From Gammaproteobacteria bacterium (GTDB lineage: Bacteria; Pseudomonadota; Gammaproteobacteria; Steroidobacterales; Steroidobacteraceae), in NCBI GenBank assembly GCA_017577615.1, contig PKRE01000002.1:310001-374000 (forward strand): DNA of 64,000 nucleotides, written 5' to 3'. The notes below the pieces were generated by a model. That model had not been told where the DNA came from. It ran no database searches and was given only the letters and a program-made list of their open reading frames with translations. The position numbers were made by a program, and so were the translations under genes. Shown piece by piece: positions 1 to 9,388 of this stretch. Each line of letters starts with the position of its first letter. Position 1 is the first letter of the stretch.

Positions 1-164
1 ATTCCGTCGGTCGTTACACGCGTATTGCCGATGCACAACGTGTGCGTACATGGATGGAGTCAGGCGACGGCGTAGATCAGTTCGCGCGCTCGCCGCGATC
101 GGCGGCATTCCATACCACCTATGCCGGCAAGGAAGACGGGGACGCCAAAGCGGTCTCTCACTAG
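1..164 (+). CDS. 3' end of a truncated gene, possibly a trypsin-like serine protease
   Basis: An open frame runs in from the window edge (codon phase from base 3) and stops at the TAG at 162-164, giving about 53 C-terminal residues. Near its start is G-R-Y-T-R-I followed by W about ten residues later. This resembles the G-x-Y-T-R-x...W stretch that closes chymotrypsin-fold S1 proteases. If so, about 35 extra residues follow the usual end of the fold. A GC-rich hairpin with a T run lies 24 bases after the stop, which supports a true gene end. The family call is tentative because the catalytic part is outside the window. Confidence 0.45.
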   Translation, partial: SVGRYTRIADAQRVRTWMESGDGVDQFARSPRSAAFHTTYAGKEDGDAKAVSH

Positions 165-187
165 AGGAGGCCGGGCGTAGCGAACAG

Positions 188-207
188 GCGCGCGAAAGCG
201 CGCTTTT
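188..207 (+). terminator. Intrinsic terminator
   Basis: GCGCGC, a GAAA tetraloop and GCGCGC are followed directly by TTTT. It sits just behind the truncated gene ending at 164. The rest of 165-352 shows no convincing coding sequence. Confidence 0.7.
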
Positions 208-352
208 CGCTCGAGCCCCCAAGGCGCGGCGTGCTTCCGCTTCTGTGCCCCCGCTGCGCACGCAGCGCGCGGCTTTCTCCTGCAGGTCTCGAGCGGCGTG
301 ATCGGCGCCCGCTCAGCAGCTACACTGCGCGCCTTCGATTGAGCGTGCCTAC

Positions 353-1591
353 ATGACCCCGCAGCATCCCACGGTTGATTCTCGCTCGTTTGCCGCGCTT
401 CGTCATCCGGGCTATCGAGGTTTCTTTTTCAGCTTTGCCGGCGCGATGATGGCCGACAACATCGAGCACGTCATCAGCTACTGGGTCATCTTCGGCAAGT
501 TCCAGTCGGCGGCGCTCGCCGGTTTCGCAGTCATCGCACACTGGCTGCCGTTCCTGTTGCTGTCCGTTCACGCCGGTGCGCTCGCAGATCGTTTCGATGC
601 GCGCCGAGTGATTCAAGCGGGCATGCTGCTCTTCATGGGCGTATCGGTTGCCTGGGGCGTGTTGTTCGCCACCGACACGCTCGAGATGTGGCATGCGATG
701 GTGTTGCTCGTCTTGCATGGTCTTGCAGGAGTGCTGTGGAGCCCGGCCTCGCAAGTGCTCTTGCATCACGTGGTGCCGCTCGAGACCTTGCCGAGTGCCG
801 TGAGGCTCAATGCGACGGCGCGCCAGCTCGGGCTCTTAGCCGGTCCGGCCGTGGGCGGGCTCATCCTCATCGTGATGGGGCCGATCTACGGCATTTTCTT
901 CAACGCCTTGTTGTACCTGCCTACGTTCCTGTGGCTCATGAGGGCTCCGTACGATCCTGCGGCCCATCCGAGAAGCCAGCGGGCCATCGGGGGATTTCGC
1001 GACATCTTCGACACGATCAAAGAAGTCGCAGGTCATCGCACTTTGTCGGCCATGATCGCACTTGCTGGCGCGGCCTCGCTTTTCATAGGCAATGCCTATC
1101 ACGCACAGATGCCCGAATTCGCGCACGCGCTCGGGCAGACCGAGGCCGATTTCTACTACAGCATGCTGTTGGCAGCCGACGCGGCGGGAGCGCTTACTGC
1201 GGGCTTGGTGCTGGAAAGCCGCGGTCTGCTGCCGCCAAGGTCGCGCACGGCCTTCATGCTCGCCATCATCTGGTGCTGTGCTCTGGCAGGATTCGCGTTG
1301 TCGCCGTTCTATGTGCTGGCACTCGTGCTCCTTTTCGTGGCGGGGTTTACCGAGCTGTCGTTCAACTCCATGGCGCAAACGCTCGTGCAATTGAATGCAC
1401 CGCCTGCCATTCGCGGCCGCGTGATCGGGCTGTTCACGATGTCGGCGCTCGGCCTTAGAACGTTCAGCGGCGTGTCGGTCGGTCTTGTCGGGAGCCTGAT
1501 CGGCATTCACAGCTCGCTGGCGCTGAGCGCGGTAGCGTTCGCGCTGTTGAGCGTGGGACTGCTGCTGATGATGCGACGGGCACCTCAGTAG
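353..1591 (+). CDS. MFS transporter
   Basis: A 412-residue membrane protein with about 12 hydrophobic segments. Between the second and third segments is the MFS motif A region (G-A-L-A-D-R-F-D-A-R-R, about residues 74-84). The overall pattern resembles the MFS_3/EntS-like exporters, which pump small molecules out of the cytoplasm by proton antiport. The substrate cannot be read from sequence. ATG at 353 is the first start and is close to the previous terminator. The gene is monocistronic and converges on another MFS gene across a shared hairpin. Confidence 0.85.
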   Translation: MTPQHPTVDSRSFAALRHPGYRGFFFSFAGAMMADNIEHVISYWVIFGKFQSAALAGFAVIAHWLPFLLLSVHAGALADRFDARRVIQAGMLLFMGVSVAWGVLFATDTLEMWHAMVLLVLHGLAGVLWSPASQVLLHHVVPLETLPSAVRLNATARQLGLLAGPAVGGLILIVMGPIYGIFFNALLYLPTFLWLMRAPYDPAAHPRSQRAIGGFRDIFDTIKEVAGHRTLSAMIALAGAASLFIGNAYHAQMPEFAHALGQTEADFYYSMLLAADAAGALTAGLVLESRGLLPPRSRTAFMLAIIWCCALAGFALSPFYVLALVLLFVAGFTELSFNSMAQTLVQLNAPPAIRGRVIGLFTMSALGLRTFSGVSVGLVGSLIGIHSSLALSAVAFALLSVGLLLMMRRAPQ

Positions 1592-1646
1592 GGATCCGAT
1601 GCCCGAGCTCGTGTACGCTGCGTGCATGGTGAGCAGCGCGTGCACC

Positions 1647-1678
1647 TCGTGGCCGGCGCGCGTACGCGCCGGCCACGA
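1647..1678. terminator. Bidirectional hairpin between convergent genes
   Basis: A perfect 14-bp inverted repeat (arms 1647-1660 and 1665-1678) around CGTA lies between two convergent MFS genes. There is no strong T run on either side, so termination activity is inferred from position and stability. Confidence 0.6.
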
Positions 1679-1688
1679 CGGTCCCAAG

Positions 1689-3260
1689 CTAATGTCCGCT
1701 CGCAAGCGATTCTTGGGCAAGTGTGACGGGGCGGTATCCACCCCGCGTTCTGAAATAAAGCAATAGACCAAGATAGCTCAGCAGCATGATGGTCGGGAAG
1801 ATCGTGATCTTCGCGAGCGCACCCTGTTTCGCGGCGCGTTCCACCGCGCGTACTTGTTCCTGCTGTTGGAATGGCAGCTGGGCGACTTTGTCTGCGTCGA
1901 CAGCTGAGTAGCTACCGAGGAAATAGCTGTCTTGCCGTGCGATCTCGCTGTAGACGCCGGGTATCCGGGCTTCGATAGCGGTCTGTGCGGAGCGCTCCTG
2001 CATGTAGCCGATCAACGGTCCGCCGATCACACCGACAGTCAACATGCCGATACCGGCGATGGCATTGATCGTCAGTGCGCCTCCCTTCGGCGACTGTTCT
2101 GACGCGAGCCCGATCATCGTCGGCCAGAAATACGACTTTGCCACGCCGTAAACGGTTGCCGCAGCAAACACGAAGAAAAGTCCGGACGCGAACGAGAGCA
2201 GGTACAACCCGACGATGGCGAGCGTGGCGCAAATAGCGAGCAGGCCAAGCGGCGTGAACGCTCTGACGAGCGGTCCGGCGAAGAAGCGCAGCACCATCAT
2301 CAGTGCCGATGTGTAGACCAGCACCCATGCAGCGTTGTAGCCGGCTTGCAGCATGGGTTCCTCCATCAGCCCGGTGATGGCCCCGTCCGTGCCGAGCTCG
2401 GTCGTTGCCACGGGCATCATGATGAGACAGAGGATGATCAGAATCGGGTGCCCGAGCGAACGACAGTACAAACCATAGGCGGCAACGGCGATCAGCAGCA
2501 GGCCATAGGTCACGATGTCAGACCAGCCGAAGACTTGTCCTAGCTGCCTGAAGACAAGGAATCCTGCGAGCGCAGCGCCGAGCACTCCGAACTCGGCGAG
2601 CATCTCTCGATAGGTCGTGCCGGAGGCGACGCGCTCCTGAACCGGGAAGTTGGCGCGTGCGAGCATCACGAGGTACACGAGCGCAGGAATCGCGAGGATG
2701 TACAGCACGACCCGCCAGTCGGACTGGACCATGTCGGCCAACGCGATTGTGATGATTCCACCCGCGACCAAGCCGGCCGGCCAGCCAGCATGCAGGATGT
2801 TGAGCCATTTCGTCTTCTCCCGCCTGAAGAGCGTCGCAACGACGGGATTGATGAATGCTTCGACAGTGCCGTTACCGAGGCCCAATATCACCGAGCCCGC
2901 ATAAAGGTAGTTCCACGCTTCTTCTCGTGCCCGCAGCAGCGCATCACCTTCGAGTCCCGGGGCGTGTATTGCGCCGTAGGCCAGCATCGCCAAAGTGCCG
3001 TACAGCGCGTAGCAGATGAAGCTGAAGAACATCGCGGAGCGGTAACCTACGCGATCGATGACCAGGCTGAACAGGATGATGCTGATCGCGAAGGGCCAGA
3101 TACCGGCTCCGAAGAGCTCCTGCGACCTAACGGCATCCAAACCGAATTCGGCTGGCCACACTGTGTTGACGAGAATCGCCCGTGTGATGAAGGCAGTCGA
3201 TGTTGTTATCAGGGCGATGAAGCACCCCCAGAACAGAACCTTGTCGGCTTTTGAGTTCAT
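1689..3260 (-). CDS. MFS transporter, substrate unknown
   Basis: About 523 residues with at least 12 membrane segments. The amino end (F-W-G-C-F-I-A-L-I) enters the membrane almost at once. A longer hydrophilic stretch of about 70 residues follows the eleventh segment, before the last one. The start is placed at the internal ATG at 3260, preceded by GGGGGAT. An upstream start at 3308 would add 16 residues unlike a transporter N terminus. It is divergent from the TPP-dependent enzyme at 3545, with a 15-bp palindrome between them, so the two may share a regulator and pathway. The substrate class cannot be assigned; a sugar or organic acid is possible. Confidence 0.8.
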   Translation of the reverse strand: MNSKADKVLFWGCFIALITTSTAFITRAILVNTVWPAEFGLDAVRSQELFGAGIWPFAISIILFSLVIDRVGYRSAMFFSFICYALYGTLAMLAYGAIHAPGLEGDALLRAREEAWNYLYAGSVILGLGNGTVEAFINPVVATLFRREKTKWLNILHAGWPAGLVAGGIITIALADMVQSDWRVVLYILAIPALVYLVMLARANFPVQERVASGTTYREMLAEFGVLGAALAGFLVFRQLGQVFGWSDIVTYGLLLIAVAAYGLYCRSLGHPILIILCLIMMPVATTELGTDGAITGLMEEPMLQAGYNAAWVLVYTSALMMVLRFFAGPLVRAFTPLGLLAICATLAIVGLYLLSFASGLFFVFAAATVYGVAKSYFWPTMIGLASEQSPKGGALTINAIAGIGMLTVGVIGGPLIGYMQERSAQTAIEARIPGVYSEIARQDSYFLGSYSAVDADKVAQLPFQQQEQVRAVERAAKQGALAKITIFPTIMLLSYLGLLLYFRTRGGYRPVTLAQESLASGH

Positions 3261-3345
3261 TGTTGTATCCCCCAGAGACTCGGTTCGAGCGAGGTAATGT
3301 TCGCACAAATAAGACTGAGGGTGCGAGCGGGGCCTCGTGCGACTG

Positions 3346-3360
3346 TGTCAACAGTTGACA
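3346..3360. promoter_or_regulatory. Palindromic candidate operator
   Basis: TGTCAAC-A-GTTGACA is a perfect inverted repeat with 7-bp arms, in the 280-bp gap between the divergent MFS gene and the TPP enzyme gene. Size and symmetry fit a dimeric helix-turn-helix regulator (for example GntR type). No regulator gene is adjacent, so the partner is unknown. Confidence 0.45.
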
Positions 3361-3544
3361 GCTCCCCTGCAGAGCAGGGTGGCCATCTGCGGCGGTGATA
3401 TCACAGCGCATGGACCTGGATGGAGACGCTCAGGATCTGTCACGAGCGGCTCGGCACACCGTCAATTTGTAGCTCTTGCACCCGCAAACACGTACGAACC
3501 AGGCGGCGCTGCACGGCGTTCTAACGCTCAACGGAGGAGCGATC

Positions 3545-5314
3545 ATGAATACTACTACCAGCAACGCCGCTGACATTCTGGTCGATGTACTCGCGAGCTG
3601 GGGCGTGGACACGATATTCGGTTTGCCGGGCGACGGTATCAACGGGATCATGGAAGCGATCCGCGTTCGTGCAGATCACATCCGCTTCATTCAGGTTCGG
3701 CACGAAGAGTCGGCAGCCTTCATGGCATGTGCACACGCGAAGCTCACCGGGAGGCTCGGGTGCTGCTTGGCCACGATGGGGCCGGGCGGCGTACACCTGT
3801 TGAACGGTCTATACGATGCCAAGTTCGACCGTGCACCGGTCGTCGCGATCACTGGTCTGCCGTATCACGATCTGATCGACACATTCACGCAGCAGGATGT
3901 CGATCACACCAAGGTCTTCAGCGATGTCGCCATGTACAGTGCCCGTGTCATGGGGCCGGCGCATGTCGAGAACGTCGCCTCCATTGCCTGCCGTCTTGCT
4001 ATCGTGAACCGCGGCGTCACGCACTTGGCGATCCCGACAGACGTGCAGGAAGAGCCGCTCAAGGAAGCAAAGGCTTCGATGCGCAACGTCGCGCATCATG
4101 CGTCGTTTGCGACAGGGGAGGCAGTGCTGATGCCGACGCCTCGCGAGGTGCGCCTGGCAGCGGACGTCCTCAACAGCGCACAGCGCGTGGCCATTCTCGT
4201 CGGCCAGGGAGCGAGCGGCGCCCGGGAAGAAGTGCTGCGCAGTGCCGAGCTTCTCGCAGCGCCGATCATCAAAGCGCTGCTTGGCAAGTCGGTCGTGCCA
4301 GACACCGATCCGTTCACGACCGGCGGGATCGGGCTCCTCGGCACGCGACCCTCACAAGAAGCGATGGAGGAGTGCGATGCCTTGCTCATCGTCGGCTCGA
4401 CGTTGCCTTACATCGAGTACTACCCCCGTCCTGGTCAGGCTCACATCGTGCAGATCGATCGCGATCCCGCGCGCATCGGCCTGCGCGCGCCGGTGGAAGT
4501 CGGGTTGGTGGGCGATGCGCGCGCAGCGCTCGAAATGCTGAATGCGCATCTGCACCGCAAGGCCGATCGCAGCTTTCTAGAGCGCGCACAACGCCGAATG
4601 CAGGAATGGCGGCGCTTGCTCGAGGAATCCACGCGCAGCGACCAAATGCCGCTCAAGCCAGGTCGACTCGCGCGTGAGGTCAGCGAGCGCATCAGCTCAA
4701 CCGCTATCGTCACCTGGGATTCAGGGCACAACACCGGTTTGCTCGCCCGCTACATCGATGCCCAGGATGAGCAGGTTTTCGTGGGCTCGGGAATGATGGC
4801 CTCGATGGGTTGCGGCGTCCCGTACGCCATCGCAGCTGCGCTCGCCCATCCTGATCGGCAAGTTGTCGCCTTCGTAGGCGATGGCGGTCTGTCGATGTTG
4901 CTCGGTGAGCTCGCCACGATCGTGCGCTATCGTCTGCCGATCAAGATCGTGGTCGTCAAGAACAACACGCTCGGGCAGATCAAGTGGGAACAGATGATGT
5001 TCCTGGGTAACCCGGAGTACGAGTGCGATCTACAACCAATCGACTTCGTGAAAGTAGCGGAGGGTTTCGGTATCAAGGGTTTTCGCGTGGAATCCGCCGA
5101 GGATTGTGGGGCAGTGCTGGAAACGGCGCTGTCTTACCGCGGCGCGGCGCTCGTCGAAGCGCCGGTCGAACCCAACGAGCCGCTCCTGCCGCCCAAGCGC
5201 ATCGACCGGTACGCACGCAATCTGGAATTGGCGCTCGAGCGTGGCACGTCCGGCGCTGAGCAGATCCGTCGCGTTCTCGAGCAGGAGCCAGCGCGGACCA
5301 TGTGGCAGAGCTGA
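3545..5314 (+). CDS. Thiamine pyrophosphate-dependent enzyme, PoxB/acetolactate-synthase superfamily
   Basis: A 589-residue three-domain TPP enzyme. The PYR domain carries the catalytic glutamate in R-H-E-E-S-A (about residue 49). A central FAD/nucleotide-type domain follows. The PP domain holds the cofactor motif G-D-G-G-L-S...K-N-N-T (about residues 445-475). The architecture matches the pyruvate:quinone oxidase/YdaP branch better than true acetolactate synthase; no small subunit gene is nearby. Start: ATG at 3545 with GGAGGAG eight bases upstream; the longer frame from 3476 lacks a site. Probable reaction: oxidative or non-oxidative decarboxylation of a 2-oxo acid. Pyruvate as substrate is inferred. 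Confidence 0.85.
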   Translation: MNTTTSNAADILVDVLASWGVDTIFGLPGDGINGIMEAIRVRADHIRFIQVRHEESAAFMACAHAKLTGRLGCCLATMGPGGVHLLNGLYDAKFDRAPVVAITGLPYHDLIDTFTQQDVDHTKVFSDVAMYSARVMGPAHVENVASIACRLAIVNRGVTHLAIPTDVQEEPLKEAKASMRNVAHHASFATGEAVLMPTPREVRLAADVLNSAQRVAILVGQGASGAREEVLRSAELLAAPIIKALLGKSVVPDTDPFTTGGIGLLGTRPSQEAMEECDALLIVGSTLPYIEYYPRPGQAHIVQIDRDPARIGLRAPVEVGLVGDARAALEMLNAHLHRKADRSFLERAQRRMQEWRRLLEESTRSDQMPLKPGRLAREVSERISSTAIVTWDSGHNTGLLARYIDAQDEQVFVGSGMMASMGCGVPYAIAAALAHPDRQVVAFVGDGGLSMLLGELATIVRYRLPIKIVVVKNNTLGQIKWEQMMFLGNPEYECDLQPIDFVKVAEGFGIKGFRVESAEDCGAVLETALSYRGAALVEAPVEPNEPLLPPKRIDRYARNLELALERGTSGAEQIRRVLEQEPARTMWQS

Positions 5315-5475
5315 TCCGAACTGACGATAGGCACCAGGCCGGCTTGTAGCGTAGACGCGCAGTGCGCGCTGTTGTGGGCCGTGATCTAGCGGATCTTGAG
5401 TCGAGCCACGCGGGCGCCTCACTGCGCGACGATCAGCAAACCTGATGAGCGGTCGTCGTGGAGTTGCCGGGAAAG

Positions 5476-5550
5476 TGGCTCCCCGGGCTGGATTCGAACC
5501 AGCGACCAACGGATTAACAGTCCGTCGCTCTACCGCTGAGCTACCGGGGA
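5476..5550 (-). tRNA. tRNA-Asn(GUU)
   Basis: Full cloverleaf on the minus strand: acceptor TCCCCGG/CCGGGGA, D arm with AGCTCAGCGG, anticodon loop CTGTTAA giving GUU, T arm GGTTCGAATCC and an encoded CCA. The 161 bases between the upstream TPP gene and this tRNA hold no evident gene. Confidence 0.97.
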
Positions 5551-5657
5551 ACGTTCAGGCAGGCTCAATGGAAGGGCCGCGATTTTGCTGAGCGTGACGC
5601 GGGGTGTCAAGGAAGCGTGCAGCTTCATGGCCCTCCAGTCCGCTCGTCGCTGGACAA

Positions 5658-5690
5658 ACGGCTTGCCATCCCGTGCGTATGGCAAGCCGT
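5658..5690 (-). terminator. Terminator of the aminotransferase gene
   Basis: A perfect 12-bp inverted repeat (arms 5658-5669 and 5679-5690, 9-base loop). Read on the minus strand it follows the aminotransferase stop by about 25 bases and is trailed by TTTGTCC. Confidence 0.6.
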
Positions 5691-5714
5691 CCCCAGCGCA
5701 GCGACCAGACCGTC

Positions 5715-6911
5715 TCACGCAGCGCGCGCCGCCTTCAGCACCTTGTCCATCCGCCGCAGCGCTTCCTCGAGCGTCTGCATGCTGCAGGCGAACGACAGCC
5801 TGATATGGTTCGGTGCGCCAAAGCCGCTGCCCGGGACGACAGCGACGCCACCATGCTCCAGCAGGTGCTCGGCGAAGGCATTGTCGTCTTCCGCCCCGAC
5901 GAGCTGCAGCGCTTTTTCGACGTTGGCAAACGCGTAGAACGTGCCCGCGCCGCGCAAGCACGAGATGCCCGGCAGGTTGTTCAGCCCCTCCACCAGGAAG
6001 TCGTGGCGCTGCTTGAAATGCTTGTTCATTTCACGCACGCACTCCTGGTCGCCCTTCAAGGCAGCCACGGCAGCCTTCTGCGCAATGGACGACGGATTCG
6101 ATGTGCTTTGACCCTGGATCGTGGCCATTGCCGTCACGATCTCGACCGGGCCACCGCAGTACCCGATGCGCCAGCCCGTCATGGCGTATGCCTTCGAGAC
6201 GCCGTTGGTGGTCACCGTGCGGTCGTACAGCTCAGGGTTGACCGCGGCGAAGCTTGCGAAGGGCTCGTCAGCCCAATAGATGTGCTCGTACATATCGTCG
6301 GTGCAGATGATCACCTGAGGATGCTTCATCAGCACCTCACCAAGCGCCCTGAGCTCGGCGCGCGTGTAGGCGGCGCCCGTTGGATTACACGGGCTGTTGA
6401 GGATGACCAGGCGTGTCTTCGGGGTGATCGCCGCCTCGAGCTGCGCTGGCGTGATCTTGTAACCTTGCTCGGGGCCCGCATATGGGGTCACAGGCACGCC
6501 GTCGGCGAGCAGCACCATATCGGGATAGGAGACCCAGTAGGGCGCGGGGATGACGACCTCATCGCCCGGGTCCACCACGGCAAGGATCAAGTTGAAGATC
6601 GTCTGCTTCGCGCCGGTCGAGACCAGAATCTGGTTGCGCTTGTACTTGAGACCGTTCTCGCGCTCGAACTTCGCGATGATCGCATCCTTGAGCTCGACAA
6701 TGCCTTCCACCGGCGTGTAACGAGTAAAGCCGTTGCGAATCGCCTCGATACCGGCATCCGCGATATGCAGCGGCGTATCGAAGTCGGGCTCTCCAGCGCC
6801 AAGGCCGATGATGTCCTTGCCTTCAGCTTTCAGCTGAGCAACGCGGCCGGTTAGGGCGACAGTGGGCGACGGCTTGACGCGCTGAACGCGCTTGGAAACT
6901 GGTAGACTCAC
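5715..6911 (-). CDS. aspC: Pyridoxal-phosphate aminotransferase, aspartate aminotransferase class I (subgroup Ib)
   Basis: 398 residues. It has the subgroup Ib N-terminal pattern (S-K-R-V-Q-R-V-K-P-S, then G-A-G-E-P-D-F-D-T-P). It also has the substrate-binding N-S-P-C-N-P-T-G-A, the PLP lysine in G-V-S-K-A-Y-A-M-T-G-W-R and a C-terminal R-L-S-F-A. It transfers amino groups between aspartate (possibly also aromatic or prephenate-type acceptors) and 2-oxoglutarate in the cytoplasm. The GTG at 6911 is preferred over the TTG at 6923 because the protein then begins like its family (M-S-L-P-x-S-K-R). Neither start has a strong ribosome site. Monocistronic, divergent from uvrB. Confidence 0.9.
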   Translation of the reverse strand: MSLPVSKRVQRVKPSPTVALTGRVAQLKAEGKDIIGLGAGEPDFDTPLHIADAGIEAIRNGFTRYTPVEGIVELKDAIIAKFERENGLKYKRNQILVSTGAKQTIFNLILAVVDPGDEVVIPAPYWVSYPDMVLLADGVPVTPYAGPEQGYKITPAQLEAAITPKTRLVILNSPCNPTGAAYTRAELRALGEVLMKHPQVIICTDDMYEHIYWADEPFASFAAVNPELYDRTVTTNGVSKAYAMTGWRIGYCGGPVEIVTAMATIQGQSTSNPSSIAQKAAVAALKGDQECVREMNKHFKQRHDFLVEGLNNLPGISCLRGAGTFYAFANVEKALQLVGAEDDNAFAEHLLEHGGVAVVPGSGFGAPNHIRLSFACSMQTLEEALRRMDKVLKAARAA

Positions 6912-7057
6912 GAGGGCACCCAACGGAGGAAAATTGTCCGGATCAAATATTGTAAGGCGAACGTCGATCCGCCTCTAGCGTTTGCCCGTGGCGTGTAGTC
7001 GCGGAGAGTCATGTTCTTCTTCCCGTAGCCTGCAGACTACAGCCGGTAACCAGGACC

Positions 7058-9085
7058 ATGTCCGATTTGCGATTTCAACTATGCTGCGACTACGAGCCTG
7101 CCGGCGATCAACCGGAGGCCATCGCACGGTTAGTCGAAGGGCTAGAGGCGGGTTTGTCGCATCAAACCCTGCTGGGCGTCACGGGGTCTGGCAAGACCTT
7201 CACGATCGCGAACGTCATCCAGAGAGTACAGCGCCCAACGCTCGTGCTGGCGCACAACAAGACGCTCGCGGCGCAGCTGTACGGCGAGTTCAAGGAATTC
7301 TTCCCTCACAACGCCGTCGAGTATTTCGTCTCGTACTACGACTACTATCAGCCCGAGGCGTACGTGCCTTCATCGGACACGTATATCGAGAAGGATGCCT
7401 CGATCAACGAGCACATCGAGCAGATGCGCTTGTCAGCGACCAAGGCGCTCTTGGAGCGACCCGACGCCATCATCGTTGCGACCGTATCCTCGATTTACGG
7501 CTTGGGCGATCCGCAGGCATACCTGTCGATGGTGCTGCACCTGTCTCGCGGGGACAGGATCGATCAACGTCAGCTGCTGCGCCGTCTGGCGGACATGCAG
7601 TACACCCGCAACGAGACAGAGCTGACGCAGGGCACCTATCGAGTGCGCGGCGACGTCATCGATATCTTCCCTGCAGAGTCCGAGCGCGAGGCGCTGCGCG
7701 TCGAGCTGTTCGACGATGAGGTCGAATCGCTGACCCTATTCGATCCGCTCACCGGCGAAATCAAGCGCAAGGTGCCGCGCTATACGGTGTTTCCTTCCTC
7801 GCACTATGTCACTTCGCGCGAGCGGATCCTGACCGCGGTGGAGCAGATTCGCGAGGAGCTGCACGACAGGCTTCTGGAGCTGAAGGCTGCGGGCAAGCTG
7901 GTTGAGGCGCAGCGCCTCGAGCAGCGCACGCGTTTCGACATCGAAATGATGCGCGAAGTGGGCTACTGCGCCGGCATCGAAAATTACTCGCGCTATTTGT
8001 CCGGACGTGCCGCGGGCGAGCCGCCGCCGTGTCTGTTCGATTACTTGCCGAAGAACGCGCTGCTGATCGTGGACGAAAGCCACCAGACAATCCCGCAGCT
8101 CGGCGCCATGTACCGCGGCGACCGTTCGCGCAAGGAGACCCTGGTCGAATACGGTTTTCGGCTGCCGTCTGCGCTCGATAATCGCCCGTTGCGCTTCGAC
8201 GAATGGGAGCGGCTTGCGCCGCAAACGATCTTCGTGTCGGCGACGCCAGGCCCGTACGAGCTAGAGAAGTCCGGACAGGTGGTCGAGCAATTGGTGCGTC
8301 CTACGGGCATTGTGGATCCACAGGTCGAAGTGCGTCCGGTGCGCACGCAGGTCGACGATGTGTTGTCGGAGATCAGGAAGTGCGTCGAGCGTGACGAGCG
8401 CGTGCTGATCACGACGCTGACGAAGCGCATGGCGGAGGATCTGACCGATTATCTGGACGAGCACGGCGTCAAGGTGCGCTACCTGCATTCCGACATCGAC
8501 ACCGTCGAGCGCACGGAGATCATCCGCGACTTGCGCTTGGGCAAATTCGACGTCTTGGTGGGGATTAACTTGCTACGCGAAGGCCTGGACATGCCCGAGG
8601 TCTCGCTCGTCGCGATCTTGGATGCGGACAAGGAAGGCTTCCTCCGATCGGAGAACTCGCTCATCCAGACCATTGGGCGCGCTGCGCGTAACGTCTCCGG
8701 CCGAGCGATCCTGTATGCCGATCAGATCACCGGCTCGATGCAGCGCGCGATCGACGAGACGAATCGCCGCCGTGCCAAGCAACTCGCGTACAATGAGAAA
8801 CACGGGATCACGCCGCGCGGTATCAAGAAGGGCGTAGCCGACATCATGGAGGGCGCATACTCCGACAGCGACCGAGGTGGGCCGTCGAAGGTCGAGGAGA
8901 AGCGCAGCGAGTACTCGAAGCTCACTCCAGAGCAGGCTGCGAAACGAATCAAGAAACTCGAGCAAGAGATGTTCAAGCACGCGCGCAACCTCGAATTCGA
9001 GGAGGCAGCGCGTCTGCGCGACGAGATCGCAAGACTGCGACGAGTCGAGCTGGGGTTGGTGCCCGCAGCGACGGCCAAAGCCTGA
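7058..9085 (+). CDS. uvrB: UvrABC excision nuclease subunit B
   Basis: 675 residues, the usual family length. Walker A is G-V-T-G-S-G-K-T-F (about 39-47). The beta-hairpin that clamps DNA contains Y-Y-D-Y-Y-Q-P-E-A-Y. Helicase motifs include D-E-S-H and the motif VI region Q-T-I-G-R-A-A-R-N. A C-terminal UVR domain (about 630-665) binds UvrC. It loads at damaged DNA with UvrA and positions UvrC for dual incision. No LexA-type box could be identified in the short upstream region. uvrC lies 38 kb away in the same window. Confidence 0.98.
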   Translation: MSDLRFQLCCDYEPAGDQPEAIARLVEGLEAGLSHQTLLGVTGSGKTFTIANVIQRVQRPTLVLAHNKTLAAQLYGEFKEFFPHNAVEYFVSYYDYYQPEAYVPSSDTYIEKDASINEHIEQMRLSATKALLERPDAIIVATVSSIYGLGDPQAYLSMVLHLSRGDRIDQRQLLRRLADMQYTRNETELTQGTYRVRGDVIDIFPAESEREALRVELFDDEVESLTLFDPLTGEIKRKVPRYTVFPSSHYVTSRERILTAVEQIREELHDRLLELKAAGKLVEAQRLEQRTRFDIEMMREVGYCAGIENYSRYLSGRAAGEPPPCLFDYLPKNALLIVDESHQTIPQLGAMYRGDRSRKETLVEYGFRLPSALDNRPLRFDEWERLAPQTIFVSATPGPYELEKSGQVVEQLVRPTGIVDPQVEVRPVRTQVDDVLSEIRKCVERDERVLITTLTKRMAEDLTDYLDEHGVKVRYLHSDIDTVERTEIIRDLRLGKFDVLVGINLLREGLDMPEVSLVAILDADKEGFLRSENSLIQTIGRAARNVSGRAILYADQITGSMQRAIDETNRRRAKQLAYNEKHGITPRGIKKGVADIMEGAYSDSDRGGPSKVEEKRSEYSKLTPEQAAKRIKKLEQEMFKHARNLEFEEAARLRDEIARLRRVELGLVPAATAKA

Positions 9086-9168
9086 GATGGCACGGACCGC
9101 GAGAGAGTGTCCGATGCGACCTTGCTTACCTGCGCACTCGTCGTTATCCTTGCCGGCCTTTTTCCGGG

Positions 9169-9243
9169 GCGCGCGTAGCTCAGCGGTAGAGCATCACCTT
9201 GACATGGTGGGGGTCACAGGTTCGATCCCTGTCGCGCGCACCA
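9169..9243 (+). tRNA. tRNA-Val(GAC)
   Basis: Cloverleaf with acceptor GCGCGCG/CGCGCGC, D arm AGCTCAGCGG, anticodon stem-loop CACCT-TGACA-TGGTG reading GAC, T arm ACAGG-TTCGATC-CCTGT and encoded CCA. Confidence 0.97.
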
Positions 9244-9253
9244 CCTTTTTCGT

Positions 9254-9288
9254 TGGCGCCGCCTTCTCGAAGGGAGAAGGCGGCGCCA
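9254..9288 (+). terminator. 15-bp hairpin after tRNA-Val, upstream of thrS
   Basis: A perfect inverted repeat with arms 9254-9268 and 9274-9288 and loop GAAGG. It starts 10 bases after the tRNA. The T run (TTTTT at 9246-9250) precedes the stem instead of following it. It is therefore either a tRNA 3' end/transcript boundary or part of the thrS leader. Confidence 0.5.
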
Positions 9289-9388
9289 GGTTGCCCGTGC
9301 GCAACCCTGGATGTTGGTACGATCTCGAGCGGCGACTCGCCGCTTTTCTGGCCAGCATTCCGTTGCCAGCAGCTCAGTAACCCGAACA

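Noticed and set aside
5030..5509. Long minus-strand open frame across the end of the TPP enzyme
   Set aside because: Shadow of a GC-rich coding gene; it also crosses the tRNA-Asn and has no protein-like pattern.
7000..7057. Possible LexA box upstream of uvrB (CTGCAGACTACAG)
   Set aside because: Spacing between CTG and CAG is seven, not the ten of the gammaproteobacterial LexA site.
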